Source: Flavobacteriales bacterium
Lineage (GTDB): Bacteria > Bacteroidota > Bacteroidia > Flavobacteriales > JADGDT01
DNA length: 38,023 nt
Assembly (NCBI GenBank): GCA_023145275.1
Contig: JAGLEB010000110.1
Coordinates: 1 to 38,023 of the forward strand
Direction of reading: 5' to 3'
The notes beneath the pieces are model-generated. The model was not told the DNA's origin, searched no databases, and saw only the letters and a program-made list of their open reading frames with translations. The position numbers and the translations under genes are program-made. Positions 1 through 9,035 of this stretch are shown one piece after another (position 1 is the stretch's first letter; each line of letters starts with the position of its first letter).

Positions 1-46
1 TGAGCATTTACAATGATGGCGTGCGATACAGCTTTGTAATAGAAAT

Positions 47-1501
47 TTATCTTTTAAGGATTTTCTTAATTAATTCTTCAATATCCTGCGATGGTTTCAC
101 AATAACTAAGAATAGTACAAAAAGCAAAGTAACAATTAGCGAATTAACAATTATTGTGATTAAGGGATTGTAATCTATATTTAAAGAATAAATAAAATAA
201 TACGTTACAAATAGAAAGACTAAGCTATAAAGTGTACTTACCGAAAATGGCTGTATTTTGAAATAATATTTTATGAATGCTAGCTTTAACACATTAAAGA
301 ACAATGTACTTAACACTGTAGCCATTGCAGCTCCAGAAAGGCCATACTTAGGTATTAATACCATATTGGACCCTATAGCAAAAGCAATCAACAAAACTCC
401 AAACAGAAGATCTATTTTATAAACTTTAGAATTTGAAATAATTGTACCATTTATTCCTCCAATCATATCTATCAACTTCGAAAGGGCAATTAACTGCGCT
501 ACAACCTCCCCTACTGCAAACTTTTCGGGAAGTATATAAAATATAGCATGGATATTTAATGATATCAACAGAAACATCAAGCCAGAAATTAACAATAAAT
601 TTATAGAGCTTTTTTTATATAATTTTTCAACTTCATCTATATTGTTTTCTGAAAGAGCCTTTGAAGTAAGAGGTGCTAAAATCTGCTGCATTGCTCTACC
701 AGGAACTGCAACTACAATTCCGATAAACCCTCCAACAGCATAGTAAGCTACATTACTCAAATCAATAAATTGCGAAACCATCAACTTATCTAATTCAATT
801 AAAATATAGGTGACAGATGATGAAACAATAATAAAGAATGAGTAAACTACAACAGGTTTCCATTCTTCATAATAAGAAATACTCAGTTTAAATTTAGAGA
901 TCCTAATTGAGTAAAATGCCATTATCAATGTGCGTATTCCATAAGCTGCAGTAATTAGAACAATAAACATGTGATCGTCTATTACTTTTAAATATAATAG
1001 CACAAGCAATATCGTAACAACTACACGTATAAATATCTCTTTCAATATATTCCCAAACACACTCTTTAGCTGAACTTTTGAAAAAGCAAAAAACACCTCA
1101 AAGTACCCAATAAAAATTGCTAGAACATAAATATACGACGTGTAGTTTTTTAACAGCTTACTATTATCGCTAAGCCAACCATTAATAATATCTTGGAAAA
1201 ACTCAAAGAAAATAGCTGCTGGAGCAATTAATAATAGCGGAAATAGAAATGTAAAACTTATAAAGCGATTTTTCTCTTCCTGGCTCTTTTTTGTTGAGTA
1301 AAAACGAATAATCGCATTACCCATACCAAAAGACATTAGTGGATAAAAAATCATTGCAGTAGATAACAATACATTTATCAAACCATAATATTCCTCTTCA
1401 AGTAAGTAAGGGTATAGAAAAAGAGTATTTAACGCACCAATAACAAAACCCAAATACGTAAATACAAGGTTCTTTATTGACTGTTTGATAACTATTCCCA
1501 T
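47..1501 (-). CDS. Wzx-type polysaccharide flippase (MATE/MOP superfamily)
   Basis: A 484-residue, very hydrophobic protein made almost entirely of membrane segments (about 12-14 by eye), with short charged loops and a lysine-rich C-terminus. The opening (a short basic start, then a helix with TYLGFVIGALNTLFLYPYLL and an EYYGLINVLLS segment) is typical of the O-antigen/teichoic acid flippases that move lipid-linked glycan units across the inner membrane. Length fits the family. It is the last gene of the surface-glycan run, 10 bases after the dehydrogenase-like gene, behind two glycosyltransferases and wecB, which supports a role in exporting the glycan built by those enzymes. The start is ATG. 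The actual substrate cannot be read from the sequence. Bases 1-46 beyond its stop hold no supported gene. Confidence 0.88.
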   Translation of the reverse strand: MGIVIKQSIKNLVFTYLGFVIGALNTLFLYPYLLEEEYYGLINVLLSTAMIFYPLMSFGMGNAIIRFYSTKKSQEEKNRFISFTFLFPLLLIAPAAIFFEFFQDIINGWLSDNSKLLKNYTSYIYVLAIFIGYFEVFFAFSKVQLKSVFGNILKEIFIRVVVTILLVLLYLKVIDDHMFIVLITAAYGIRTLIMAFYSIRISKFKLSISYYEEWKPVVVYSFFIIVSSSVTYILIELDKLMVSQFIDLSNVAYYAVGGFIGIVVAVPGRAMQQILAPLTSKALSENNIDEVEKLYKKSSINLLLISGLMFLLISLNIHAIFYILPEKFAVGEVVAQLIALSKLIDMIGGINGTIISNSKVYKIDLLFGVLLIAFAIGSNMVLIPKYGLSGAAMATVLSTLFFNVLKLAFIKYYFKIQPFSVSTLYSLVFLFVTYYFIYSLNIDYNPLITIIVNSLIVTLLFVLFLVIVKPSQDIEELIKKILKR

Positions 1502-1511
1502 TGTTCTCCTA

Positions 1512-2429
1512 TTAGTTTTTCAAATATAGTAATTCGAACTTTCTGAACTTCGAAAGTAATTCTTCTGAACTGAATTTATCAATAATTGTTTTTCTCTCCG
1601 ATCTAATTTTCTTACTCTCTTCGAAAACAACTAATAAATTGCTATCTAAACTATCATCAAAAGATGTAAAATTCTTTATTACATTAATTCTTTCAGATAA
1701 TTTGAGTGTTTCGATATTTAAATTCTCTTGAAGAAAAAGTGTAAAAATTGAAATACTAGCTACTAAATTTCCATGAAGCACATCTTGAGCAAATCCTAAA
1801 CGACTAATAGAATGTGCTATTTTATGCTCGGCACCACTTACGGGATAAGATGATTTATGATTAGATATCACCAAACCCGTTTGCTTTATAAAGTCGACTG
1901 TTTCACTAATTGATAGCTCTCCTTCAAACAAAAAAATTAGAGATGATAAAAGTTTGTTCACATCAGTTTTATCTTCACTATTAGAATATTCAATGAAATC
2001 ATTTATTGCTGAAAAGCTAGAAAAAATATCGCCAAATGCGGAATATAGATACTTATCAGGAAAATTGAAGTTCAGAACAAAATCCCAAACAATTAGTTTT
2101 GCCTGCTTAAATGCTTTTTTATTTTCATCAAATGAAAGCAAAGGAGATGATATTCCATCATTAGATATGATACTAGGTATAAGTATGAGATCTTTGTTAT
2201 TGTCATAAGCTATTTTCTTAGCTCTATCCAAAGTTTTACCCCCACCAAAAGCAACAATTGTAGAGTATTGTTTTATCTCGCCTTCAGAAATACTATCTAA
2301 TAAATTAATAGAATTTAGATCTGAAAATTCTTTAACCAAAGAAAGAGAGTACTCTTTTCCAGTGATAAGAATACACTTTCTTAAATCTAAGCTAGTCGGT
2401 AGTATATTTTTTACTTGAATTGAATACAA
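1512..2429 (-). CDS. Glycerol-1-phosphate dehydrogenase-like enzyme (iron alcohol dehydrogenase/DHQ synthase fold)
   Basis: About 305 residues. The nucleotide-binding motif FGGGKTLDRAKKIA (residues 61-74) and PSIISNDGISSP (85-96) are characteristic of sn-glycerol-1-phosphate dehydrogenases (EgsA/AraM type). The three metal ligands of that family also appear to be present: Asp134 in AFGD, His202 in SGAEHKIAH and His219 in LHGN. The known family reaction reduces dihydroxyacetone phosphate to glycerol-1-phosphate with NAD(P)H. At about 305 residues it is shorter than the usual ~350 or more, mostly in the C-terminal helical domain. No ATG lies near the 5' end, and a stop at 2448-2450 closes the frame, so a TTG start at 2429 is the only reasonable choice. 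It sits between a glycosyltransferase and the flippase, so it may supply a polyol phosphate for the glycan or act on a related keto-sugar. Family assignment is good; exact substrate is unknown. Confidence 0.75.
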   Translation of the reverse strand: MYSIQVKNILPTSLDLRKCILITGKEYSLSLVKEFSDLNSINLLDSISEGEIKQYSTIVAFGGGKTLDRAKKIAYDNNKDLILIPSIISNDGISSPLLSFDENKKAFKQAKLIVWDFVLNFNFPDKYLYSAFGDIFSSFSAINDFIEYSNSEDKTDVNKLLSSLIFLFEGELSISETVDFIKQTGLVISNHKSSYPVSGAEHKIAHSISRLGFAQDVLHGNLVASISIFTLFLQENLNIETLKLSERINVIKNFTSFDDSLDSNLLVVFEESKKIRSERKTIIDKFSSEELLSKFRKFELLYLKN

Positions 2430-2449
2430 AAAATCTATTGGTGTTATTT

Positions 2450-2493
2450 ATACCAACTAAACCACAAAGTGATAATTTAAATATAATTGGTAT
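2450..2493. repeat. Inverted repeat upstream of the G1P-dehydrogenase-like gene
   Basis: ATACCAACTA (2450-2459) and TAATTGGTAT (2484-2493) form a 10-base inverted repeat with one wobble position and a 24-base spacer. It lies about 20 bases upstream of the TTG start, inside the 132-base gap behind the glycosyltransferase gene. It could be an operator or a leader hairpin; it has no T-run, so it is not a good terminator. Confidence 0.4.
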
Positions 2494-2561
2494 TATTCTT
2501 AATCTACTATTTTAGTTTTAACCATTTTACCTGAAAGAATAAAACGCTTGTAAAAATGCAA

Positions 2562-3740
2562 CTATTTATAAAGTCCTAAGAGGTATTTGTCAAAAAATTT
2601 TACATTATATTTATTATATATAGCTTCTCTTCCATTTTCGCCATAATCTTCTCTCAAATTACTATTATCAATTAACAATTTTGTTTTACTCACAAAATCT
2701 TTTACACTATCGTGTTTATAAACAAGCCCTGAGTTAGTGGATTCAATTAGGTCAGATTGTGGGCCACAATTTGAAACTACAACAGGTTTTGAGTATAACA
2801 TGTATTGATATACTTTATTTGCAACCCCCGACTCATGCTGAGGATTTTTCTCTAATGGTGAAATACAAATATCGGAATAATAAACATAGGACGGAAAATC
2901 TGACATATCCTTCCATTCGTAATGGATAATATCTTTTTCCGATTTAATTAATGAGTTAAATTTGGCCTTATCTTTTTTATCAACTGGTCCTATTATTAGT
3001 AATTGAAGCTTGTCGTTATCTTTTTTTAGCAATTTATAGCCTTCAATCATCGTATAAATTCCTCTTCTTTTGGCCACAGCACCGAAATAAAACAAAGTAA
3101 CCTTATCTCCTTTGTCTAATATCGACTTATTAATATCAAAACTTGCAAAATAGTCGATATTGGGAACATTAGGATATACTACAAACTTATCGCGATTAAT
3201 ATTGAATTTTTGAGATAGATAATTTGCAAAATAGTCACTTAAAACGACAATTTTATCAGCATACTTCAAATATTCTCTCTCCTTTTTAAGCCATTTATTT
3301 GGCTGCACAAGCAAATTTCGCGGAAATTTTGTAGCCCACTCGTATAGCTGAATTGCGTAAGGATAATTTTCGTGCAGATCGAGGGTTAAATCTATATTTC
3401 TCTTAGATTTCTCAATCCCTTTTCTTGAGCACTTAGCCATATACAGATCGTGCACATGCAAAACATCAAGATTGTAATTATTAATAAATTCAGTAATATT
3501 ACTCGACCACAATTTTTCGTAACTAGGATTCCAGTTCATTGTAGCATAAATAAAATCCTTTTTCTTTCGCTCTATAGAAATGGCTTTAGTTTCTATTCCT
3601 TCAACATTAACCTTCTTAGATGTTTCGAACATAAGATGAAGTACAAAAACTTCGTGTCCTGCATTTTTCAGAATATCAACTTCTGTACGAACTCTTATAT
3701 CCGTAAAGAATTCGTTATCAACAACTACACCTATTTTCAT
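2562..3740 (-). CDS. Family 4 glycosyltransferase
   Basis: A 392-residue GT-B fold protein. The N-terminal acceptor domain begins MKIGVVVDNEFFTDIRVRTE and contains the DVLHVHDLYMA strand-loop typical of GT4 enzymes. The C-terminal donor domain has the LLIIGPVDK strand, the SPLEKNPQHESGVANK loop and a YSKPVVVSNCGPQSDLIE segment, where the conserved acidic residues bind the nucleotide sugar. The protein is probably cytosolic and peripheral to the membrane. Its ATG overlaps the wecB stop by four bases (ATGA), so the two are translationally coupled. That suggests a ManNAc or GlcNAc glycan context. Donor and acceptor sugars cannot be determined from the sequence. Confidence 0.88.
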   Translation of the reverse strand: MKIGVVVDNEFFTDIRVRTEVDILKNAGHEVFVLHLMFETSKKVNVEGIETKAISIERKKKDFIYATMNWNPSYEKLWSSNITEFINNYNLDVLHVHDLYMAKCSRKGIEKSKRNIDLTLDLHENYPYAIQLYEWATKFPRNLLVQPNKWLKKEREYLKYADKIVVLSDYFANYLSQKFNINRDKFVVYPNVPNIDYFASFDINKSILDKGDKVTLFYFGAVAKRRGIYTMIEGYKLLKKDNDKLQLLIIGPVDKKDKAKFNSLIKSEKDIIHYEWKDMSDFPSYVYYSDICISPLEKNPQHESGVANKVYQYMLYSKPVVVSNCGPQSDLIESTNSGLVYKHDSVKDFVSKTKLLIDNSNLREDYGENGREAIYNKYNVKFFDKYLLGLYK

Positions 3741-4825
3741 TGAGAAATAATTTTTTCTATCTCGTCAAATATTCTTTCTCCTACCCTTCCTTCGCCATAT
3801 AAGTCGATATTGAAGTTAGATTCTTTAAGTGAAAATTTTTCGAATACTGATATTATTTTTTCACTATCTGCTCCAACTATTTCAGCAAAACCATTTTCAA
3901 CAAGCTCTACCCATTCCGTCTCGTCACGAACAATAACGCAGTGTTTTTTATTGAAAAAAGCCTCTTTCTGAAGCCCTCCACTATCAGTTACTACAAGTTT
4001 ACAATTCTTAAGAAGCTCTAGCATATCAAAATATCCAACAGGGTCAATAATCAGAACATCAGTTTCTATATTATTTTCCGACAAAATAGCTTTTGTTCTA
4101 GGATGAAGCGGTAGCACAAGTTTTGTACCTTTACTCTGGATTTTATCGAAGGCAGAGAAAATACTCTTTAACCTCGAAATATCATCAGTATTTTCTTGTC
4201 GATGAATTGTAGCTAGAACGAAGTTATTTTTCTCAAGCTGATATCTTGAAATAACTTTAGATTTTTCAGCTGATTTTGTGCTATAAAACTCCACTGCATC
4301 TTTCATAATATCACCAGAGCGAACAAATTTGCTGTCGATATTTTTAAACCCTTCTTTTTCTAAGTTATCTATTGCACTTTGAGTAGGGCAAAGCAATAAA
4401 TCGGAAATTCTATCAGTGAGTATTCTATTTACTTCTTCGGGCATTGACATATTAAAAGACCTTAATCCTGCCTCAACATGCACAACCTTCACTCCAAGCT
4501 TTTTTGCTGCCAAAGCACCTGCTAAAGTCGAATTTGTATCGCCAAAAACAAGCATCACATCAGGCTTTTCAATAAGAAGTACTTCTTCTATTTTTTCTAA
4601 CATCTGCCCCGTCATAGCACCATGACTAAGCCCATTGATATTAAGATTGTATTTCGGTTTAGGAATTTCCATTTCCTCAAAAAACACATCCGACATATTA
4701 GCATCATAGTGCTGGCCAGTGTGTACAATAAGCTCTTCTACTCCATCTCTTTCAGAAATCACCCTACTCAATACCGCAGCTTTCACAAACTGAGGACGAG
4801 CACCTAAAACTGTTAATATTTTCAT
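3737..4825 (-). CDS. wecB: UDP-N-acetylglucosamine 2-epimerase (non-hydrolysing)
   Basis: A 362-residue protein matching the bacterial non-hydrolysing UDP-GlcNAc 2-epimerase over its full length. It opens with VLGARPQFVKAA and contains VHTGQHYD, FGDTNST with Asp96, VHVEAGLRS with Glu118, MPEEVNR with Glu130/131, and IHRQENTD with His208; these correspond to the known catalytic residues. PLHPRT and VVTDSGGLQKEA of the C-terminal domain are also intact. It interconverts UDP-GlcNAc and UDP-ManNAc for surface glycans. No UDP-ManNAc dehydrogenase (wecC) is visible in the window, so the product might be used directly or oxidised by an enzyme encoded elsewhere. It overlaps the next glycosyltransferase by 4 bases and is preceded by a 153-base gap, so it may have its own promoter. 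Confidence 0.95.
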   Translation of the reverse strand: MKILTVLGARPQFVKAAVLSRVISERDGVEELIVHTGQHYDANMSDVFFEEMEIPKPKYNLNINGLSHGAMTGQMLEKIEEVLLIEKPDVMLVFGDTNSTLAGALAAKKLGVKVVHVEAGLRSFNMSMPEEVNRILTDRISDLLLCPTQSAIDNLEKEGFKNIDSKFVRSGDIMKDAVEFYSTKSAEKSKVISRYQLEKNNFVLATIHRQENTDDISRLKSIFSAFDKIQSKGTKLVLPLHPRTKAILSENNIETDVLIIDPVGYFDMLELLKNCKLVVTDSGGLQKEAFFNKKHCVIVRDETEWVELVENGFAEIVGADSEKIISVFEKFSLKESNFNIDLYGEGRVGERIFDEIEKIISQ

Positions 4826-4858
4826 AAGTCAATAATCTTTTTTTCAAAAAGTCAGATG

Positions 4859-4878
4859 GTGCCTGCCAACGGTAGGTA
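4859..4878. repeat. GC-rich imperfect palindrome, REP-like
   Basis: TGCCTGCC (4860-4867), loop AAC, then GGTAGGTA (4871-4878) pair with one or two G-T wobbles. The GC-rich palindrome stands out in an AT-rich 153-base gap upstream of wecB. It resembles the short extragenic palindromes found dispersed in Bacteroidota genomes; only one copy was seen in this window, so the repeat status is unproven. Confidence 0.3.
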
Positions 4879-4950
4879 GGTTTGTAAAACAAAATTTCAT
4901 CATTGCCCTGTGGTGCAAAATATGATAAAAAATTGTTATGCTCGGTTCAT

Positions 4951-4977
4951 CTAGCTTTTAATCTAAACTAAAGCTAG
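4951..4977 (-). terminator. Weak hairpin after glycosyltransferase gene
   Basis: CTAGCTTT (4951-4958) and AAAGCTAG (4970-4977) form a perfect 8-base stem with an 11-base loop, immediately after the stop of the glycosyltransferase at 4979. No T-run follows on the minus strand, so it may only attenuate or protect a 3' end. Confidence 0.3.
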
Positions 4978-4978
4978 C

Positions 4979-6271
4979 TTAAAGCGAATTCAATATCCCA
5001 GCTAACTTAGCAGTAATATTTTTTCGTGAATACTTTGCAATATTATTTGAATTTACAAACAAGTCTTCGTTTTTATAATCCGAATAGTATCTTTTTATTA
5101 AAGCTTTCATTTCCTCTTTTTTATTGTAATCAACAATAATTCCGCTAGATGTTTCTTTAAGTATTTCTGCTAAATCACCATCTTCAGGACCTACAGCTAA
5201 AACAGGTCGTTTTGCATTTAAATATTCAAAAAACTTGCCTGTAACAATTCCTTTAGCGTTAGGTGTATCATTCAATACTAAAAGTAAAATCTGCGAACTT
5301 TTTTGAAACCTTATAACATCTTTATGATTCAAATACTTTTCGTGATAAACATTATTTTTTAGATTGAAAAAAGCAATAGTATCAAACACCTCCTGACTAA
5401 CAGTTCCAGCTAGTTTTATTTGTAAATCTTCACCTATTTTAGGATCCTCTTGAATACATTCAGATATAGCTTCCCATAGATACTCAGGATTTCTATCGGC
5501 ATTCATTGATCCAATATGAGCTATTGTAAACTTTTTGTCTAACTCTATTACTTCGTGTTTATCAATTTCTTCGTCAAAACCATTTGGCAAAACATGAATT
5601 TTATCTCCACCACACCTATAGAACTCTTCTTTCATGGTTTTCCCTACAACCAAAACTCTATCAGACTCTTCAATAACATCTCTTTCGAGTCTCTGATGTT
5701 TAAGATCTGCCCATCTACTCAGCCTCAATTTAGAATAATAATCAATATTTGTCCATGGATCTCTAAAATCGGCTACCCACTTTATACCAATCTGACGTTT
5801 CAGCTTCAAGGCTATTAGGTGCAAGCTATGTGGAGGTCCAGTTGTAACTACAACATCTACAGGGTTTGTTTGAAGATACTTCTTCAAAAACTTCACAGAA
5901 GGATCTACCCAAAACACTCGAGCATCTGGAATAAAAAAGTTTCCTCTCACCCATGTGGTAAGTTTTTTCATCATCCCTTGCTTTTCATCAGACTCTATAA
6001 AGCCACCTTTCACCTTATCTATATCTTTCTGTCTTGTAATAAAACTTGCAAAAGTATAAGGTTCAATAATTGTTTTCTTTATCACTTCTATACCTTCGGG
6101 TATTTCACTTACAAGGGTATGATCCAAAATAGGATAACTTGGATTCTTAACGGTATACACAACAGGCTCCCAATCGAATTCGCGAAGATATTTCACAAAT
6201 TTCAACCAACGCTGAACACCAGGACCTCCAGCAGGTGGCCAATAATATGTTATGATTAATACTTTTTTCAT
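4979..6271 (-). CDS. Family 4 glycosyltransferase
   Basis: A 430-residue GT-B glycosyltransferase. Its N-terminus, ITYYWPPAGGPGVQRWLKF, is highly characteristic of a group of Bacteroidota GT4-like proteins, followed by VVTTGPPHSLHLIALKLK and WVADFRDPW. The C-terminal domain has the IAHIGSMNADRNPEYLW loop and FFEYLNAKRPVLAVGPEDGD, with the acidic donor-binding region. It should act at the cytosolic face of the inner membrane in surface polysaccharide or LPS assembly. It lies 63 bases after the YfhO gene and 153 bases before wecB. The start is ATG. Sugar specificity is not predictable. Confidence 0.87.
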   Translation of the reverse strand: MKKVLIITYYWPPAGGPGVQRWLKFVKYLREFDWEPVVYTVKNPSYPILDHTLVSEIPEGIEVIKKTIIEPYTFASFITRQKDIDKVKGGFIESDEKQGMMKKLTTWVRGNFFIPDARVFWVDPSVKFLKKYLQTNPVDVVVTTGPPHSLHLIALKLKRQIGIKWVADFRDPWTNIDYYSKLRLSRWADLKHQRLERDVIEESDRVLVVGKTMKEEFYRCGGDKIHVLPNGFDEEIDKHEVIELDKKFTIAHIGSMNADRNPEYLWEAISECIQEDPKIGEDLQIKLAGTVSQEVFDTIAFFNLKNNVYHEKYLNHKDVIRFQKSSQILLLVLNDTPNAKGIVTGKFFEYLNAKRPVLAVGPEDGDLAEILKETSSGIIVDYNKKEEMKALIKRYYSDYKNEDLFVNSNNIAKYSRKNITAKLAGILNSL

Positions 6272-6334
6272 TCTACATTACTTTTGATGCTTTGTAAATA
6301 CTGCAAAGTCTTCTATTCTTTTCTATAAGTATAA

Positions 6335-8746
6335 TTACTCTTCTTTTCTTTTTATGCTGAATATGATACCAAATAGCAAAAGTCCAAACAACAAAACATT
6401 ACTTCCAAGCATAATTTTATCACCTGTCTGTACAATTTCTGGTTGGAATTTAAAAATAATTTCATGTTCACCCTTAGGCACCCATAAAGTTCTTAGAACA
6501 AAGTTAGCTCTCGAAATTCCCACTTCCTCACCATCTATAGTTGCATGCCATCCTTTTGGATAATATATCTCAGAAAATACGGCTAAACCATCATTACTAT
6601 TCACCGACTTATATCTAATCTCGTTCGCCTGATAATGAGTTAATTCAATATTAGCATCATCAGCAAGAATCAAAGTATTAGCCTTACTTAAGCTAGATTC
6701 AAAACGCTTATCAACAACCGCTTCGGCACTAGAGTTAAAACTACCTAATGCAGTCATTTCTTCATCGGCATCATTAACAAATTTAACTTTATCAACAAAC
6801 CAAGCATTTCCATTAGCCATCGGATTCATATGCACTTGCAAACGGCCATCATTTGGCACAATAAAATACTTAACATTCAACATATTAAGAACCTGCTGAT
6901 TATTTTGAGTAAGCTGCATATCCCATAACTCTTGATATCTTTTAAGCTTGGCACCGTGATACCCTCCTACAGATTGATGATAGAATGATGTAGATGAATT
7001 ACTCATAGTATTAACCGATGCATTATAAACTCTAAAAATTGATTTATCTTGTAAAATCTCCTTATCGGCATTAGTCATAGGAAAAGGATTATCAACCTTT
7101 CGCTTGCTAACAAAACTATCGTTGTTTAAGTAGCGCTTATCCACTCCTCCAAGATCCATAACTATAAAAAATGCAATAAGCCCTACTGCAATGTTCATCG
7201 ATACTTTCTTCTTCAAGAATAAATAAAGCAAAAATGCCGATACAGTAATAAATGCGAAACTCCTTAAGCTATCACTCTGCATCATTGATGCTCTATCTTC
7301 AATCAATGCATTAAGCAGCCCCATTTTAGCATATTGACCATCAGCTGGGCCAGTAAAATCGAACAATACAGATCCAAACAAAACAAATATCAATGCTAAA
7401 CCACCAGTGGCAGCAAAACTATAAAGCAGAGACTTTTGCTTGTCTTCCAATTTCTTTTCACCAAAAAACCATTCTTTCAAGGCTAAAACTGCCAAGAAAG
7501 GCAACGTAAACTCAGCTATAACTTGTATAGAAGCTACAGCACGAAACTTGTTGTACATCGGAAAATAATCTAACATAAAATCTGTTAGAGGCATAAAGTT
7601 TTTCCCCCACGACAAAGCTAAGCTCATAATAGTTCCAGACAATAACCACCACTTCATCTTCCCATCTACAATAAACAGGCCTAATACAAAAAGAAAAACT
7701 ACGATTGAACCAATATATGCCGGGCCAGAAGTAAAAGGTTGTTCACCCCAATAAGTTGGGGCACGCGAAATAATCTGATTTATTTGTGATTGTGGAGCCT
7801 TCCCTTTTAGTGCATTAGCAAGATTAGAATCTTCAGCTAAAGTCTCTCCAGAAGCTCCTCCCATAAAATTAGGGATCATTAGATTCATCGATTCCAAAAC
7901 TCCATAACTCCACTGAGTAACGTAAGCCTTATCTAGTCCGTCTGTTTTATCTAATTCTTTACTATCTATTGTTAGCTCTGATGGTCCACGAGTTGAATAC
8001 TTTGTGTATTCATAAGTTGTCATCAACTTAGTAGCATTTGCACCGAAAGCTAACAAAACTGCCACTAAGAGAACAGCTATATTTTTTGAGAACTCAACTA
8101 AAGTCTTTTCTTTAATGGCGTCATATAAATACATTCCTCCCAAAATCATTATCAAAAGCCCAAGATAATAGGTCATTTGAAAGTGATTGGCATTAATTTC
8201 TAGCGCCATAAACAATGCGGTAATAAGCCCCCCAACAATTAGTTTTCCCCTTAGGGATAGAATAATTCCTGCTGTTATCATTGGGAAATACGCAATTGCA
8301 TGAGCCTTTGCATTGTGTCCTGCTTCAAGAATAATTAGAAAATATGTCGAGAGTCCGAAAGCTAAAGCTCCTAAAAGAGACAACCTCCAATCGTTTCCCA
8401 GCAGCAGCATCATAAAATAGAAGCTGATAAAATACAAAAACAGATAACTCGCAGGGTGTGGCAAAAACCGGATTACATTATCAAGTTTCTTTACAACATC
8501 ATAGTTATACAGAACCGAAATCTGATAAGCAGGCATACCTCCAAACATCGAATTTGTCCAATAAGGCTCTTCCCCATTATGAGTTTCTCTGAAATCTTGA
8601 ATTTCCTTCGCCATTCCCTTAAAGTTGCTAATATCGCCCTGATACAATTTCTTACCACTCAATAGAGGGTTAAAGTAAATTATAGATATTAACACAAAAA
8701 GCCCCACTACAATTGCGTGAGGCATAATTTTTTTTACAATATTCAT
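6335..8746 (-). CDS. YfhO-family multi-spanning membrane protein
   Basis: About 803 residues. The first half and middle are a succession of transmembrane helices (for example ASYLFLYFISFYFMMLLLG and LVEFSKNIAVLLVAVLL), with an early periplasmic loop containing PLLSGKKLYQGD. A large soluble domain follows, then a last helix and a basic tail. This is the layout of YfhO proteins, a GT-C-like family; the Gram-positive members glycosylate teichoic acids, while the function in Bacteroidota is not settled. An upstream TTG at 8764 is possible, but ATG at 8746 directly precedes NIVKKIMPHAIVVG and is preferred. It lies between the DUF4834 gene and a glycosyltransferase, consistent with modifying an envelope glycan on the periplasmic side. 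Confidence 0.85.
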   Translation of the reverse strand: MNIVKKIMPHAIVVGLFVLISIIYFNPLLSGKKLYQGDISNFKGMAKEIQDFRETHNGEEPYWTNSMFGGMPAYQISVLYNYDVVKKLDNVIRFLPHPASYLFLYFISFYFMMLLLGNDWRLSLLGALAFGLSTYFLIILEAGHNAKAHAIAYFPMITAGIILSLRGKLIVGGLITALFMALEINANHFQMTYYLGLLIMILGGMYLYDAIKEKTLVEFSKNIAVLLVAVLLAFGANATKLMTTYEYTKYSTRGPSELTIDSKELDKTDGLDKAYVTQWSYGVLESMNLMIPNFMGGASGETLAEDSNLANALKGKAPQSQINQIISRAPTYWGEQPFTSGPAYIGSIVVFLFVLGLFIVDGKMKWWLLSGTIMSLALSWGKNFMPLTDFMLDYFPMYNKFRAVASIQVIAEFTLPFLAVLALKEWFFGEKKLEDKQKSLLYSFAATGGLALIFVLFGSVLFDFTGPADGQYAKMGLLNALIEDRASMMQSDSLRSFAFITVSAFLLYLFLKKKVSMNIAVGLIAFFIVMDLGGVDKRYLNNDSFVSKRKVDNPFPMTNADKEILQDKSIFRVYNASVNTMSNSSTSFYHQSVGGYHGAKLKRYQELWDMQLTQNNQQVLNMLNVKYFIVPNDGRLQVHMNPMANGNAWFVDKVKFVNDADEEMTALGSFNSSAEAVVDKRFESSLSKANTLILADDANIELTHYQANEIRYKSVNSNDGLAVFSEIYYPKGWHATIDGEEVGISRANFVLRTLWVPKGEHEIIFKFQPEIVQTGDKIMLGSNVLLFGLLLFGIIFSIKRKEE

Positions 8747-8768
8747 TGTTTTATTTTTATTCAAAATA

Positions 8769-9032
8769 CTAATCTATCTCTTCGTAGTCTATATAGTCAC
8801 CAGTCTTATCAGTATTCAACTCATTATCTGCCTTTGGCTTATTTATAATAGTTGTTTTTCCTTCTGGTTCAATTTGATCTTCTTGTGCTCTTCTCTTATC
8901 ATTCTGTTCATCAAATTTATCTCGCATTTTATTTACAGCATACTTTTGAAGATATGGAGCAAATAATCTTGCTAAAATTTTAAAACCATAATAAACTAAG
9001 GCAATAATCAATAAAGTTCTCAACAATCCCAT
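8769..9032 (-). CDS. DUF4834-type small membrane protein
   Basis: An 87-residue protein with one N-terminal transmembrane helix (about residues 4-22, LRTLLIIALVYYGFKILAR), a short amphipathic basic segment and a highly charged C-terminal tail rich in Asp, Glu and Lys. This shape and the start MGLLRTLLIIALVYYGFKI match the Bacteroidota DUF4834 proteins. The function is unknown. It begins 3 bases after lptB and ends 22 bases before the YfhO gene, so it is cotranscribed with envelope genes and is presumably an inner-membrane accessory protein. Confidence 0.75.
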   Translation of the reverse strand: MGLLRTLLIIALVYYGFKILARLFAPYLQKYAVNKMRDKFDEQNDKRRAQEDQIEPEGKTTIINKPKADNELNTDKTGDYIDYEEID

Positions 9033-9035
9033 AAT

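Noticed and set aside
1..172. Plus-strand open frame from the window edge (contains IYNDGVRYSF)
   Set aside because: It runs 125 bases into the minus-strand flippase gene and stops there; the overlap and lack of a start in the window make it a shadow or an unprovable fragment.
5819..6259. 146-residue plus-strand open frame
   Set aside because: Antisense shadow of the clearly coding family 4 glycosyltransferase.
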